From positions 248,001-312,000 of the forward strand of contig NC_080699.1 of assembly GCF_030445035.2 (NCBI RefSeq): a stretch of DNA of 64,000 nucleotides. Direction: 5' to 3'. This DNA is from Dasypus novemcinctus. Its lineage: Eukaryota > Chordata > Mammalia > Cingulata > Dasypodidae. This document shows, piece by piece, positions 46,331 through 57,893 of this stretch. The notes under the pieces were generated by a model. The model was not told the origin of the DNA, did not search any database, and saw only the letters and a program-made list of their open reading frames with translations. How positions within the stretch are numbered: position 1 is the stretch's first letter; each line of letters opens with the position of its first letter. A program made the position numbers and the translations under genes.

Positions 46331-47040
46331 GCAGTCCCTTAACTCGTGCCTCAGTTTCCCTGCCGTGGAGGTGACGGATTTGGGAACCTGACCTCGTTTG
46401 CTCAGGGTTGGTTCGGGTCGTTTCCGGTCACCGCCCCTGCCTTTCGCCCTCCTCCCACCCACAGTTTCAGGATCTCTCCCGAATTCCCCTGGTTTGCGTG
46501 ACGTGAGCCCCGCGGCCTTCCTCGCCCCTTTCTGCAGTCTGACCCTGTTTAGCCGACTTTTATTCAGTAACCCGGAGTTGAGCGCCTTTTTGACACTGTC
46601 CATTTATCTTCATGTATTAGTTTCTTTAATTAAAACTTTGTTGCTGGGAAAAATATTATTTTGCTTTAGGCAAGTTCTCACCCCGTTTTGTCAAGACGTG
46701 AGCCAGTGCCCGGAGAGCCATTAAGGAATTGTACGTTTTGTATTTCTAGACAGTTCCCCAGCTTTTTGCCCTAAATTTCTTGGTGTGTTTATTCTAAAAA
46801 ACAGCAGAAATGGGCCATCATTTAGGAGGAAGAAAAGAGGATGTCGAGTTGAAACTCCTCTTAGAGGAGGAATTCTGTTTTACACTCACGCTGTAGTACA
46901 AGTTTCTCCATTTTTAGAAACAAGAGCTGCTACTGTTTCAGAAAAAACAAAACTAAATGGTTTGTCCATAGCAAAATTTTTATGTTTTGTATGTTAATAA
47001 TTGTAAGCATTTTAGGAATCTAGATCATTTTTCTCCTTAG
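46331..47040 (+). other. Intron, no exon recognised
   Basis: Non-coding sequence past the CpG island. No repeat boundary clear. Confidence 0.4.
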
Positions 47041-47116
47041 CAGGTTAAAAATCAAGAAATATAAACCAGATGCGACAGCTTCCTAACATGGAGAACAAGG
47101 TCCCTAATGCAACGGG
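47041..47116 (+). other. Probable small spliced exon, likely 5' UTR
   Basis: A pyrimidine-rich acceptor (TTTTTCTCCTTAG, ending at 47040) and a perfect donor GTAAGT at 47117 bound 76 bases. An ATG at 47070 opens 15 codons plus two bases, leaving phase 2, which does not match the phase 0 exon at 63790 (a stop would follow). So if used together it is untranslated with a short upstream ORF, or other exons lie between. The ATG at 47088 is in the same frame. Confidence 0.5.
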
Positions 47117-49424
47117 GTAAGTGCTGCAAAATTTCTATTTAATAAATTGGTACTTTACTTTGCCAAAACTCCTTGATTATGTGTGAGTTTTGAAATTCAG
47201 TGTTAATAGAAAGATGTGCCAATTATTTTCAGTGAGGAGGATGGGGGGATTTTAAGAGACTGTAATTAAGAATCTGTAGCATGAGTCTTTTGAATTTTGA
47301 CTCTGGATCTGCACCCCAGGGATGTCCACAGAAAATCACCCTTGCCCACTTCCACTGGCTTGTCCAGTGTCTTAGCGGGATGGGTGCACACGCCCCGGGA
47401 CCGCACTGCAGGCTGGGCATGCTTAGGTCCCCACGCCACACAGCTCCCGGGCAGCCAGCTCAGGTGCCTTTCCAGAAACACCTGTCCCCACCTCCTCCCG
47501 GCCACCGGCACCACAGAGCTTCCTCTTCCTGTGTCACCAGCCAGCTGGCCACTGGTGACCTCTGAGCACTGGGTATCCAGTGCCTGCTCTTGATTGTGAC
47601 TTACCTGGCCCCGCTCACAGCTCAGGTGTCTCACTTTCAGTTATTCTGCTTAGAACATGCCTTTGACATCAGGATGAAGGAAACCTGCACAAGTTGGGAT
47701 AAAAGTAGCTATCGCTTTTTTAGTTTCTACTGCATACTCCTCTTTACACAGCCCTGCTAGATATTACTCTCATTTTACAACTGAAAAACCTGAGTATATT
47801 AAAGTATAGTCCAAGCTCTTCTAACAAAGAAACCCCAAAATGTAGAGGCTTTAATAAGAGGGAAGGTTATTTCTGTCTCACGTAATATCCAGAGGTAAGC
47901 AGACCAGGACTGGAGGTAGCTCCGCCGGCCTTAGCACATGAGTTCCATCCCTGGGCCCAACTGACTGCTTCTGCTCCCACCATCGTGACAGCTGGGGGAA
48001 GAGGACAGAGTGTGGCCTTTAGAACATGACGAGGAAGTGGCAGCATCACTTCTGTCCTCTTCTCCTTGGCCAGGACTTGGTCACACAGCTGCCTGCAGGG
48101 CAGGCTGGGGAGTGCGGACTCGAGCTGGGCAGGCCGGTAGCCAGCCAGAGCTCAGCAGTCCTGTCAAGGACGAGGAATGCGTTTGGGGACTGCGGGCAGC
48201 CTCTGCCTTAAAGTTTAGCCAGACTCAAAGCTGTGAGCACAGTGCCCTTAGGACCCCCTCACTGCAGACACCAGCCTCAAATTTGGGGTTTCCAGGGAAT
48301 GGTCACTTCAGACCAGCTGGCTACAAGCTTGGGGCCCCCCCAGACTCCTTTAGGTTTGGGAATTCGCTAGAAAGACACAGAATTCACCGAAAGCTTGACA
48401 CCTACCGTTTTGTTACAGCAAAGGATACAAACGCGGAGCAGCCAGAGGAGCGGCCCAGGCCACACTGGTCTGGGAGTTGCCCAAGCACGGCGGGATGTCC
48501 TCCTGGAGTAGAAAAGTGACGGAGGACTCAGCCGGGGCAGCGCCCGGCCGCTGGCCCAGGGTTTCTCAGGGCTCCATGGGGTCGGCATGGCTGGCTGAGC
48601 TCAGTCGCTGCCTTCTCCCTTCACAGAGGTCAGGCTGCCCTCGGGCTGGATCCCAGGGCTCAAAGTCCCAGCTCAGCGGGCAGGTCCCTGGCGGGCTGGC
48701 CCCACCTGAGTCACCTCAGCAGCACAGACCATCAGGTGTGGGCCCATCCTGAGCCATCTTGTTAGCATAAACCATCAGGTCCTGCCCCGAGTCTCCTCAT
48801 TAGGATAAAGCAAACCATCAGGTAGGGGCCCAGGGCCCACCATGAACGGAGGCTCACGCCCATGCTATGTGCTCTGTCACACTGAGGCTCAAAGCTGGTG
48901 GGAGGAAGGAGGAGGAAGGAGCTGACCTCAGCAAGCACAGCTGCTGGGTGCAGAGGCCCCAAGCCCGCACTCCTGCCTACACTGGAAATGGGCGGTCATG
49001 GGACGCGGCCAGCGCTCCCTGCCCTGTCGGTGAGCAGGTGTTGGGTCACAATGGAGACACGGCCTGAGGCTCGGTGTCGCTGGTGCCACTGTCGCTTCCC
49101 ATCTGCGAGGCGAGGCTGAGCACGGGGTGTAGGCCAGGCGCACTGCAGGCCTAGGGGTCCCACAAAGAAGGTGAAGAAGTGACTTACTTAGAGCTTAGTC
49201 GAAAAGCACAGAGCTGTGATCACGCGTGTAATTACAGACAAGTACGTGAGAAGCACTGGCGCCTTCCCGGGGCCTGGAGCAGGGAGCCCAGGGCACCCGC
49301 CTGAGGTGTGTGTGCAAAGCCCCGTCATGAATGCAGTAAAGTTCATTCAGAAGCGACTTGTTATGGAGCTCATAAAAAATGTCACCTACATGCACCATGA
49401 CCTTTTGTGGAGCAATCTTCATTC
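47117..49424 (+). other. Intronic, low-copy sequence
   Basis: GC-richer than average. Contains an MIR-like trace at 47700-47800, a possible old repeat at 47820-48000 and a 43-bp tandem array at 48700-48835. Frames such as 48010-48519 have no splice or domain support. Confidence 0.45.
48700..48835 (+). repeat. Short tandem repeat, 43-bp period, three units
   Basis: CCATCAGGT occurs at 48729, 48772 and 48815, spaced exactly 43 bases, within imperfect longer units (the 'gagtcacctc' / 'gagccatctt' / 'gagtctcctc' starts). Confidence 0.75.
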
Positions 49425-49640
49425 AAGAAATATTCATTAGGGTGCATGTGCCACTCACTGGTTGAGGCACCGGGAAGATAGCAGTGAACAAAACAGACTC
49501 TCCTTCAGGGGGCTTATACACTAGTGAGAGAGACAGATAATAATGTAAACATATACCGTGTACTGACATGAAGAAAATTAAAGCAGGATAAGCATAGACT
49601 AGCAGCTAATGGGGTGGTCAAAGAAGGCTTCTCTCCTGAG
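49425..49640 (+). mobile_element. L2 fragment
   Basis: L2 3' region with 'gatagcagtgaacaaaacagac' near 49476 and 'cttatacactagtgagagagacaga' at 49512. Old. Confidence 0.7.
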
Positions 49641-50143
49641 CACAGGTCTGAAAGACCTGAGATTGGAGCTGTGTGGATATGCAGGCAAAGAGAATACCAG
49701 ACACACAGGACCAGAAGTACAGAGCATTTCTAATGCACGGGTGAACATTGTTCTCTGATGTCAGTGTTATAACACAGTTTGATTTTAATTTATTGGTGGC
49801 TTCTCCCAATTATAGATGTTTCATTTGTGACAAAAAATTGAACCTAAACTTCTAATCCGAACAATCATATTTATGTGTTTGTCCTTTTTGTTTATGGAGT
49901 GTGTGCTCAGAACATAAATGATTATAGAACAAATAAATGATGTATTTTTATTGGTCTTTTTTAAGAGAACCTTCTTTAGATTTTGTTTTCTTTTTTGTTT
50001 TTTTTTTTAGTGATTACTCTTACTAATTTGTCCCTTTTTGGTTTATTTTATCTTCTTCTGGATTTTGAGTTGAACATTTTGGTTCAGCGATTTTCATGAT
50101 TTCTGGATTTCATAATTTCTTAACTATAATAAGCAATTAGGAG
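49641..50143 (+). other. Intronic, nothing recognised
   Basis: AT-rich, with a T-run near 50000. Confidence 0.4.
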
Positions 50144-50490
50144 GTGGATTAGTCAGCCAAAGGGGTGCTGATGCAAAGTACCAGAAATTTGTTGACTTTT
50201 ATAAAGCATATTTATTTGGGGTAAAAGCTTACAGTTACAAGGCCCTAAAGAGTCCAACTCAAGGTACTTCCTCACCAAAGTCTGTTGCCACATATTGAAG
50301 CAAGATGGCGAGCAATGTCTACAAGGGTTCAGCCTTCCTCTCTCTCTCTTAAAGCTCCATGGGCCCAGCTTCTTCCAGTCTCAGCTGTAGGCTGGAAGAC
50401 TTGTTTCTCTTCCCAGGGCTTTCTCAGTGCTGCTCAGGGCTCTGGTCTCATCAGCTGCAAACTTTCAGGCAAATGCTCATCTCTCTTCCC
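50144..50490 (-). mobile_element. ERVL-like LTR, truncated copy
   Basis: Begins GATTAGTCAGCCAAAGGGG, as at 53127, and follows that copy in order to about 50490 before diverging. Confidence 0.8.
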
Positions 50491-50629
50491 GAGGCCACGT
50501 CTATGGAACACGCTCAACAGATTTTTGTTGTTTCTTCCTAACCTCCTACCACCAGGGCTGTAGATGCAGCATTTCTAATGCAATCTACTCTTTGAATTTC
50601 ACATGAACTAGTACATGATCAAATTTTAA

Positions 50630-51540
50630 GAAACTTTATTTTTAAATCATTTCAAACATATAGGGCAGTCACACAAATGCCATAAAATCCATACAGAGAA
50701 CTCCAAGATACCCAGATCCACCAATTTTAACATTTTGCCACATTTGCTGTATTATTCTATCTAGCTGTCTATCTCTATTTTCCGAACATTTAAGAATAGG
50801 TTATATAGCCCACTGGGTGGACTGAGGGAGAGTGTAAACTACAATGTAAACCATTATCCATGTGGTGCAACAGTGCTTCAAAATGTATTCGCCAAATGCA
50901 GTGAATGTCCCATGATGATGAAAGAGGTTGTTGATGTGGGAGGAGTGGGGTGAGGGGGGTGGGGGTATATGGGGACCTCTTATAATTTTTTAATGTAACA
51001 TTACAAAAAAAAGAGTAGGTTATATACATCATTTTCCATGTACTTAGCATCCTTGGTGGCATAACACCAAACCCTACCTCATTGCCAGTTGTGTAACTCT
51101 CCTCTTAGTTCTCTCAATTGCAGTCTACTTAAAGAAACCATCTTATCCATCTCAGCAGCTCAGTCTGGAATTATTACTTTTAAGCATACTACATAGCTAT
51201 TGCCTTGGGTTTGTTTTCTTCCTATCCAATAAATATCTTCGTCTTCTCTCTCACACTGTATCCTGTTTCTTGGCCCCCATGTCTTTCTGTTTCTTGGTTT
51301 ATTCTCTTGTGGAGGTGATATATTAGCTTCATGAGAAAGGGTGCATAGGATGTAAAAAAAATTTCAGATTATATATATCTTAAAATGATGGTTTAAGACT
51401 ATTTGCCCTTACCCTCAATTGATAGTTTACTTGGGTGTTGAATTTTAGATGAGAAATAATTTTCCCTCAGAATATTTGTGATATTGCTTACTTACCTTCT
51501 GGTTTCCATTGTTGCTGCTGAGAAGTGTTATGAATTAGTT
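50630..51540 (-). mobile_element. Old L1 segments, reverse
   Basis: 50630-50806 and 51027-51120 resemble the reverse of an old L1M tail. 51400-51540 matches reverse L1/HAL1 sequence ('ttctggtttccattgttgctgctga'). Heavily diverged; the L1 tail at 50807 interrupts it. Confidence 0.4.
50807..51010 (+). mobile_element. L1 3' tail, short insertion
   Basis: 204 bp, severely 5'-truncated, with a G-rich block (50939-50966). Duplication AAGAATAGGTTATATA at 50792-50806 and 51011-51026 (one mismatch). Confidence 0.9.
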
Positions 51541-52394
51541 AAATATGATTTTAAATTTGGGTCTGGGTGGTGAGGTGTGACCTAATGCCTGAGAAAAGGC
51601 AATGTTACTCACAGGCCCCCCAGAGAGCAGGATGCCATGAGTGTCGATGAGAAGTGGATCGGCTCAGTCAGTCACCCAGCCAGTGAGAGGGGCGCGGGGG
51701 TGGAGGTTAGTAGATTTCTTACAAGAGTCAAGGAGAAGGGGAAATAAGGGGCAAAAAGAGAAAACCAACAGGCGTAGGGCACCAAGTCCAATGGTGGTAG
51801 AACATTAAGAAGACCCAGCGCTGTCACAGCCGGTGGACTCTGGGGGCCTGGCTTTGTTATGCAGTGTGTGTCTCCTCCACTCTCTTACTGCAGGGATCGG
51901 ATGGCATCGTCCAGGGCTGGCATACAGTAAAGGTTTTTAATGAATGGATTAATTAAATAAAAGAATGAAAGCCGATTAAAGGGAACAAACTGTCAAACAA
52001 CAGAAAGATCAACTACAATACCAGATTCAAAGGACAGAGAAGAGCTGCATTAAGAGCTTAGACATAGGTAGACACAGGGTTGCGTTGAGGGCAGCCAGCA
52101 CTGCTGAGAGTCCAGGACTAGGGTAGAGACAGGTTTTGGCTATCAAGGGCTCGTCGTATTAACTGATGAGAATGAGGTGCCTGGTTATGTGGGGATAGTT
52201 CAAGGGCTAGAGCAAGGAGGCCAGAGCAGGCTCCCACGCCTCCCTGAAGGTGGCATGCCACCACACGCTCAGTAAGACAACTTTTATGTTATTTATCTTC
52301 AGATGTGTCCTAAAATCAAAAGGTACTTTTGACTCTCATTCTATGTTTCCTAAGAGCTGATATTAAATTGGTGGTTAAAAGGGGAATTTTTAGG
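51541..52394 (+). other. Intronic, nothing recognised
   Basis: No coding signal or named repeat that I can support. Confidence 0.4.
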
Positions 52395-52645
52395 TTGTTT
52401 ATATGTTACTAGAGTAAAAGATTTTTTAAAAACATAGGACTATACAACACAAACAGTGAACCCTATTGTAAATGATGGACTGCAGTTAATAGTTTAATCA
52501 TATAATTGTCCTTTCATGAATTGTAGCAAATATACCACACTAATGCATGGTGTTAATTGTAGGGTGGTATATGGGAATTCTGTATATTATGCATGATTTT
52601 CCTGTAAACCTATAACTTCTCTACTAAAAATATTATTGTTGCATC
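52395..52645 (+). mobile_element. Old L1 3' tail
   Basis: Same old subfamily as 25139-25560 (shared 'gtgaaccctattgtaaa', 'ggtggtatatgggaattctgtatatt' phrases). Confidence 0.6.
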
Positions 52646-53115
52646 TTATAATAGTATTGTGGAATGAGGGAAATATGTTTCAAATATTGCCATACAATAT
52701 ATGACATAGGTGTATATAGGAAATCCACTGGCTAAACCATAGTGCAGTGGAATAACTATAAACTGTACAAATGCTGGTGAACAAAAAGCAGAGCAGATCT
52801 ATGTGCACTGTAGAACCCAAGTAATGAAATGCCTTCTAAGTTTTCTCTAATAAAAAGAAAAAGGAAGAAATGCAAATATCTTTTGCTAATCTTGTGATTT
52901 TCAAGTTAAATTCTACTTAAAAGGTTTAAGAATAGGAAAAGGTTGATGGATCAACAAAACAGTAGACTCACAAAGGTCAGCTGGCCAGAGTCTCTGTAAA
53001 GTTTGTGTCCATTCATATTGAAAATGGAGGTGGGATATGAAGCTTAACTAGATAGTGCTATAGACCCAGGTCTCAGGAATATCCAAACCTTGTCTCATCA
53101 CAGACAGTCCGAAGG
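52646..53115 (+). other. Intronic, nothing recognised
   Basis: AT-rich; no feature supported. Confidence 0.4.
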
Positions 53116-53120
53116 GAGGT

Positions 53121-53682
53121 TGTATTAGTCAGCCAAAGGGGCACTGATGCAAAATACCAGAAATCAGTTGGTTTTTATAATGGGTGTTTATTTGGGGTAG
53201 AAGCTTACAGTTGCCAGGCCAGAAAGCGTAAGTTACTTCTCTCACCAAAGACTCTTGCCATGTGCTGGAGCAAGATGGCTGCTGCTGGGGTTCAGGCTTC
53301 CTGGGTTCCTCTCTTTCTGGGGCTCATTTCTCTCTGGGCTCAGCTCCTCTGTTTTTTCCACAAGGCCAGCTGTAGACTATCAGGCAAATGGCTCTGTCTC
53401 TCTCCCCAGGGCTTCTGCCATGTCTAAGGAGCCTTCTCTATTCCTCTATGTTCTTCTCCTGTGTGTTCACTTTCCAGGCTCCAGCTCAAAGCTCCAACTC
53501 TGTCCTTTGCCATGTCTTTTATCTGTGAGTCTCCACCCACCAAGGGGCGGGGACTCAACACCCTACAGACGTGGCCCAATCAAAGCCCTAGTCATGATTT
53601 AATCACACCTCGGTACAGACCAGTTTACAAACACAATTCAATATCTATTTTTGGAATTCATGAACTATATCAAACTGCTACA
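53121..53682 (-). mobile_element. Solo LTR, ERVL-like xenarthran family
   Basis: 562 bp. Exact duplication GAGGT at 53116-53120 and 53683-53687. In reverse it opens TGTAGCAGTTTGATAT and closes GGCTGACTAATACA, as in 15336-15825. On the minus strand a TATAAAA and an ATAAA-type signal precede the end. Confidence 0.95.
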
Positions 53683-53687
53683 GAGGT

Positions 53688-54528
53688 ACATACACAATTC
53701 CAATGACAAGCAAAGCAAAACAATTATTATTCTGGGCCTTTACTCCAAACTCCAATTCAGTTAACACTGATTAGCTCAGTTGCAGTTCACTCTGTGGGCT
53801 AAGGACCAAGGAGGCATCTTCAAGGCTTCCCCAACATGTTCCTTCCTTTATTAGTCATTCAGAAATATTCACGGGGCAGTTCTGCTGCTGGAAAGATAGA
53901 GAAGGCATACATCTCCCTATTTCTCTCACTTAGTATAACTAAAACCCCTAGGCCTTATATGTAAAATGAGCACAACAAGACTCTGAAATGGAGAGAAGGC
54001 AGGCTTGATTGGGAACATGGGACCCACAAAATGGCACACCAGCGAGTGTCCTGGGTTTCCATTTGTTTGCTTCATTTATTCCAGACTGTGCACCACAGAA
54101 ACTGACAACCCAGAAACACCAACAGGAGCCAGCAAATAAACCCCAAAGAAAAAGCTAAAAACTGTAACGTGGGACTGTATAAGATAGTAAAATCTCATGT
54201 AAAACACAAATATGAGTAATAATGCCTATATAAGACTGTTTTTACAAAGTATAAATACAAATAGAGAGAAGGAAAAAGAATATCACCTGTATATCCCAGG
54301 AGAGGCATAGAGAACTTGAGAGGTGATGAGTTTTGTTTGGTTTTTATTATTATTATTGGAATAATGAAAGTGCTCTAAGAGTGATTGGGGTGATGAATGC
54401 ACAAACATGTGATTACAACAAATACCAGTGATTGCACTCTTTGGATGGATTTATGCTTTATTAATATGTATCAATAAAATTTAAAAAACAACAATATATA
54501 GAGTCTCATAACAAATATACACAATATG
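53688..54528 (+). other. Intronic, nothing recognised
   Basis: 54320-54485 may be an old L1/HAL1 piece ('aatgcacaaacatgtgattacaac'). Otherwise no feature. Confidence 0.4.
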
Positions 54529-55013
54529 GGGAAGCAGATGTGGCTCAAGTGATAGGGCTTCCACCTACCTATGGGACCACCCAGGTTCTATGCCTGGGGC
54601 CTCCTGGTGAAAAAGAAGAAGAGAAAGCGTGCCTGCATGGAGAGCCAGGGCCTGTGTGGCGAGCTGAGTGCCCATGCGGCAAGAGTGCCTGTGCAGTGAG
54701 AAAGTGCCCATGCAAGTGAGTTACGGAGCAAGATGACGATGCAACAAAAGAGAGGCGAAGGGGAGAGTCAAGGTGAAGCACAGCAGAGTCCAGGAACCAA
54801 GGTGGCACAGCTAACAGGGAACCTCTCTCCATGTCAGAGGTTCCCAGGATCGAATCCCGGGAATCCTAGAGGAGAAAAAATGAGAAGACCAAAAAGAGAA
54901 ATAGATACAGAAGATCACACAGTGAATGGATACAGACAGCAAAAGCAGCCGGGAGCATGGAGGGGCGGGAAAGGGGGCAATTAAATAAATAAATAAATAC
55001 ATCTTTTTAAAAA
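54529..55013 (+). mobile_element. DAS-SINE
   Basis: Close to the copy at 18343, with an AATA-repeat tail at 54980-54998. A duplicate of ACAATATG is found at 54521-54528 but not directly after this SINE; it appears at 55284-55291. Confidence 0.9.
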
Positions 55014-55039
55014 AAGGTTTAAAAAAAATACCCAGTGCT

Positions 55040-55200
55040 GGAGGAAGCTCAAGCAATTTGGTGGCTTCCTCCCACATCAGAGGTCCTAGGTTTGGTTCCC
55101 AGTACCTCTTAAAGAAACAAGGCAGATGAACAGACACAACAAGTGAAAACAACAGGGGGTGGGGAGCAGTCAATAAATAAAGTAAAGTGATATAAAATAA
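55040..55200 (+). mobile_element. DAS-SINE, short variant
   Basis: tRNA-like head with B-box-like GGTTTGGTTCCC at 55089 and an A-rich tail. Shorter body than the other copies. Confidence 0.75.
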
Positions 55201-55291
55201 AAGGAAATGAGAGTTGACACTGGATGAGTATTCCACTTGGCTCTCAGTTTGAATGTGGCAAATAAATTTACTTTAAAAAATGCACAATATG

Positions 55292-56560
55292 TCCAGATAG
55301 CAATTGAAAGTCATTTATAAAGCAAGAACCTGGAAGACCTCAACTTGAAGGAGAAATGACAATCAACAGATATTGACCCTGAAATGACACAGATGATAGA
55401 ATTATCTGACAAGGATTATAAAGCAGCAATTATAAAAATCTTCAACAAATGTGACAAACATGAAACAAAACAAATTCTCAGCAAAGAAATAGAAGATGTG
55501 AAAAAGAACCAGTTGTAAATTTTATAACTGAAAGATGCAATAACTGAAATAAAAACTCAAAAGCTTAGAATTGAAAGATAGTCATCAGAGTAAAGCTCCG
55601 TGGAAGGGTGCACCAGCAGAATGGAGAAGACAAAGAGAAGAATCCGTGAACTTGAGGAGAGAACAATAGAAATCACACAATCTGAACAGCAGAGAGAAAT
55701 TTGACTTAAAAAAATGATCATAGCTTCAGGGATATATGGGCCTGTGACCAAAGATCCAACATTAGTGCCACTGAAAGAGGGGAAAGAAGGTGGGGCAATA
55801 AGTCCTTAACAAAATAATAGCTAAAAATTTCACAAATGACATATACTAGATTCAAGAAGAATATCCAAAAGAAACTCCACCAAGGCACATCACAGTCAAA
55901 GTTCTGAAAACAAAAGACAAAAGGTCTTGGAAATAGCAAGAAAGAAATGATACCAATAGGATATTAACAATGAAGATGACAGTGTATTTCTTATCAGAAC
56001 CCCATGGAAGCCAGAAATATTTGACTCTGACAAAATATTTTTCAAGTACTGAAAAGAAAGAACTGTTAACCTAGAATTCTATGTCTAGCAAAAATATCCC
56101 TCAGGATGAAGAAGAAATCAAGACATTTTCAAATGAAAGAAAACTAAGAAGATTTGTTGCCAGTAGACCTATCCTAAGAGTATGGCTAAAGGAAGTTATA
56201 TAAACAAAGGAAATGGTCAAAGAAGAAATCTCGAAATACCAGAAAGGAGGAAAGAACACCAGAAAGAGTAAAATATGGATGAATACAATAGACTTCCCTT
56301 GTCCTATTGAGAATTCTAAATGATGTTTGACAGTTTGACACATTAGTGTAGTTCTCAAGTACATTGAGGAAGTACTTAAGGGAATTATATTATGAACGGG
56401 AGAGGGTAAAGGGATATAAAGTGAAGGAAGGTTTCTCTACTCCCCTCAAACTGATAAAAATAGATACCACTAAGCTGTGACGTTCTATATAGATACATAA
56501 TATCTAAAACAATCAGTTAAAAAGCTAAAGAAAGATATACACTCAGAAATACACTAAAAA
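55292..56560 (+). mobile_element. HAL1-type element (L1 ORF1 only)
   Basis: ORF1-like coding sequence with coiled-coil codons (55560-55700) and a C-terminal domain (55940-56220), with no ORF2 after it before an L1 tail. Broken by many stops. Confidence 0.55.
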
Positions 56561-56569
56561 TAAAAAACG

Positions 56570-57015
56570 GCCAAATGACATAGCAATCCCACTTCTAGGT
56601 ACATGCCCCAAAGAATTGAAAGCAGGGACTTAGATATGTGTATCATAATGTCCATAGCAGCATTATTCACAATAGCCAAAGAGTGGAAGCAACCCAAATG
56701 TCTATCAGCAGATGAATGGATAAACAAAATATGGTATATATAAATGGTGGAATATTATTCAACCCTAAAAACGAAGGAAGTTCTTATACATACTACTACA
56801 TGGATGAATCTTGAAAACATCATGTTGTGTGAAATAAATCATATACAAAGGGACAGATATCTTATGATTTTATTTATATGAAATAGCTAGAATATTCAAA
56901 CTCATAGAGACATAAATTATAATAAAGGTTTCCAGGGGCAGGAGAGGACAGGGCATGGGAGTTAATGCATAATGGGCACAAGGTTTCTGTTTGGGGTAAA
57001 GGGAAAGTTCTGGTA
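56570..57015 (+). mobile_element. L1 3' end
   Basis: ORF2 C-terminal sequence (56640-56890, including 'aacccaaatgtctatcagcagatgaatgg') and old 3' UTR. Frame decayed. Confidence 0.75.
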
Positions 57016-57659
57016 ATGGATGGCCCTCTCCCACGCCCTCCCCAGTGTGGGTGGAGCTGTCCTGCATTGGGGGTTGCTGGCCCTGTCCCAGAGGAAGCAG
57101 AACAACCAGTGTGCACCTGGCATATCTGTATGTCGGTGCTGATCTATCAGGTGGCAACCTTAAAGACTGAACCAGAAAATTCCTCTCTGGCTCAACCCTG
57201 CAGAACTTACCCAGCAGGCAGAAGCAGCTTGCAGACAGCTAAAGCAGTGTATAAAAAGAAGTTAAGTCAAAGGAGCCTGGAGCACAGGATTACCTGCTTT
57301 AGGACATACACTAGAACAACTAGAAGGGAAGAGTCTACTTGATAGGGATAGAGGAGACATTTGGATTCCTGTAAATGGGAAATTCCTATGGCCAGGAATG
57401 AGTGAGAACCACCCCAGGAGAGATGCAGGCTGTGAGAGGACCCTGCACTTCACTTTTGCCTGGAGCTGATCTTCCTAACAGGAGGGCTAAACTCAGAAGG
57501 AGAGCACTAGCTAACACAGAGCCAATTTGCAAAGACTGTGAAAGGTGTTTTTTGCATTGGTTTGTTTGGTTTTATTAGTTCTTGGCACTCAAGAAATCTC
57601 TGTCTTACCACTTAGTGGATATAAACTTAAGGAACAGACACAGCTCAGGGAATAAATAC
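57016..57659 (+). other. Intronic, nothing recognised
   Basis: Frame 56965-57342 runs into this but has no support. Confidence 0.4.
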
Positions 57660-57811
57660 CAGAGTTAACACATTAAAATATTTTAAAAATATACAGCGTG
57701 CAATAAGATTACTAGACAAAGAAACAGGAAATAATGGCCCATCCAAAGGAAAAAGATAAAAATTCAGAAATCATCAAAGACCAGACATTGGACATATTAA
57801 AAATATGATCA

Positions 57812-57893
57812 TTGAGGTGTAGCTCAGTGGTGAGCACCTGCCTTGCACAGATGAGGTCCTAGGTTCAATCCCCAGTACTTTCTAAATATATAT
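57812..57893 (+). mobile_element. tRNA-Ala-like short SINE
   Basis: 82 bp resembling the tRNA-Ala gene: A-box-like GTGTAGCTCAGTGGT (57817-57831) and B-box GGTTCAATCCCC (57862-57873). Duplicate ATATGATCA at 57803-57811 and 57894-57902. It lacks a 3' acceptor end and a clear T-terminator, so it is a SINE, not a tRNA gene. Confidence 0.8.

Noticed and set aside
45475-46603. Long open frames on both strands in the CpG island (up to 364 codons)
   Set aside because: High GC removes stop codons in every frame; the residues are nearly all Ala, Gly, Pro and Arg without domains. Only the short ORF at 46072 is kept as a possibility, because of splice phase.
48010-48519. 169-codon plus-strand frame
   Set aside because: Low-complexity residues in GC-rich intron; no splice sites frame it, and no family recognised.
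57812-57893. Functional tRNA gene
   Set aside because: Duplication at both sides, missing acceptor 3' side and location in L1 show a SINE.
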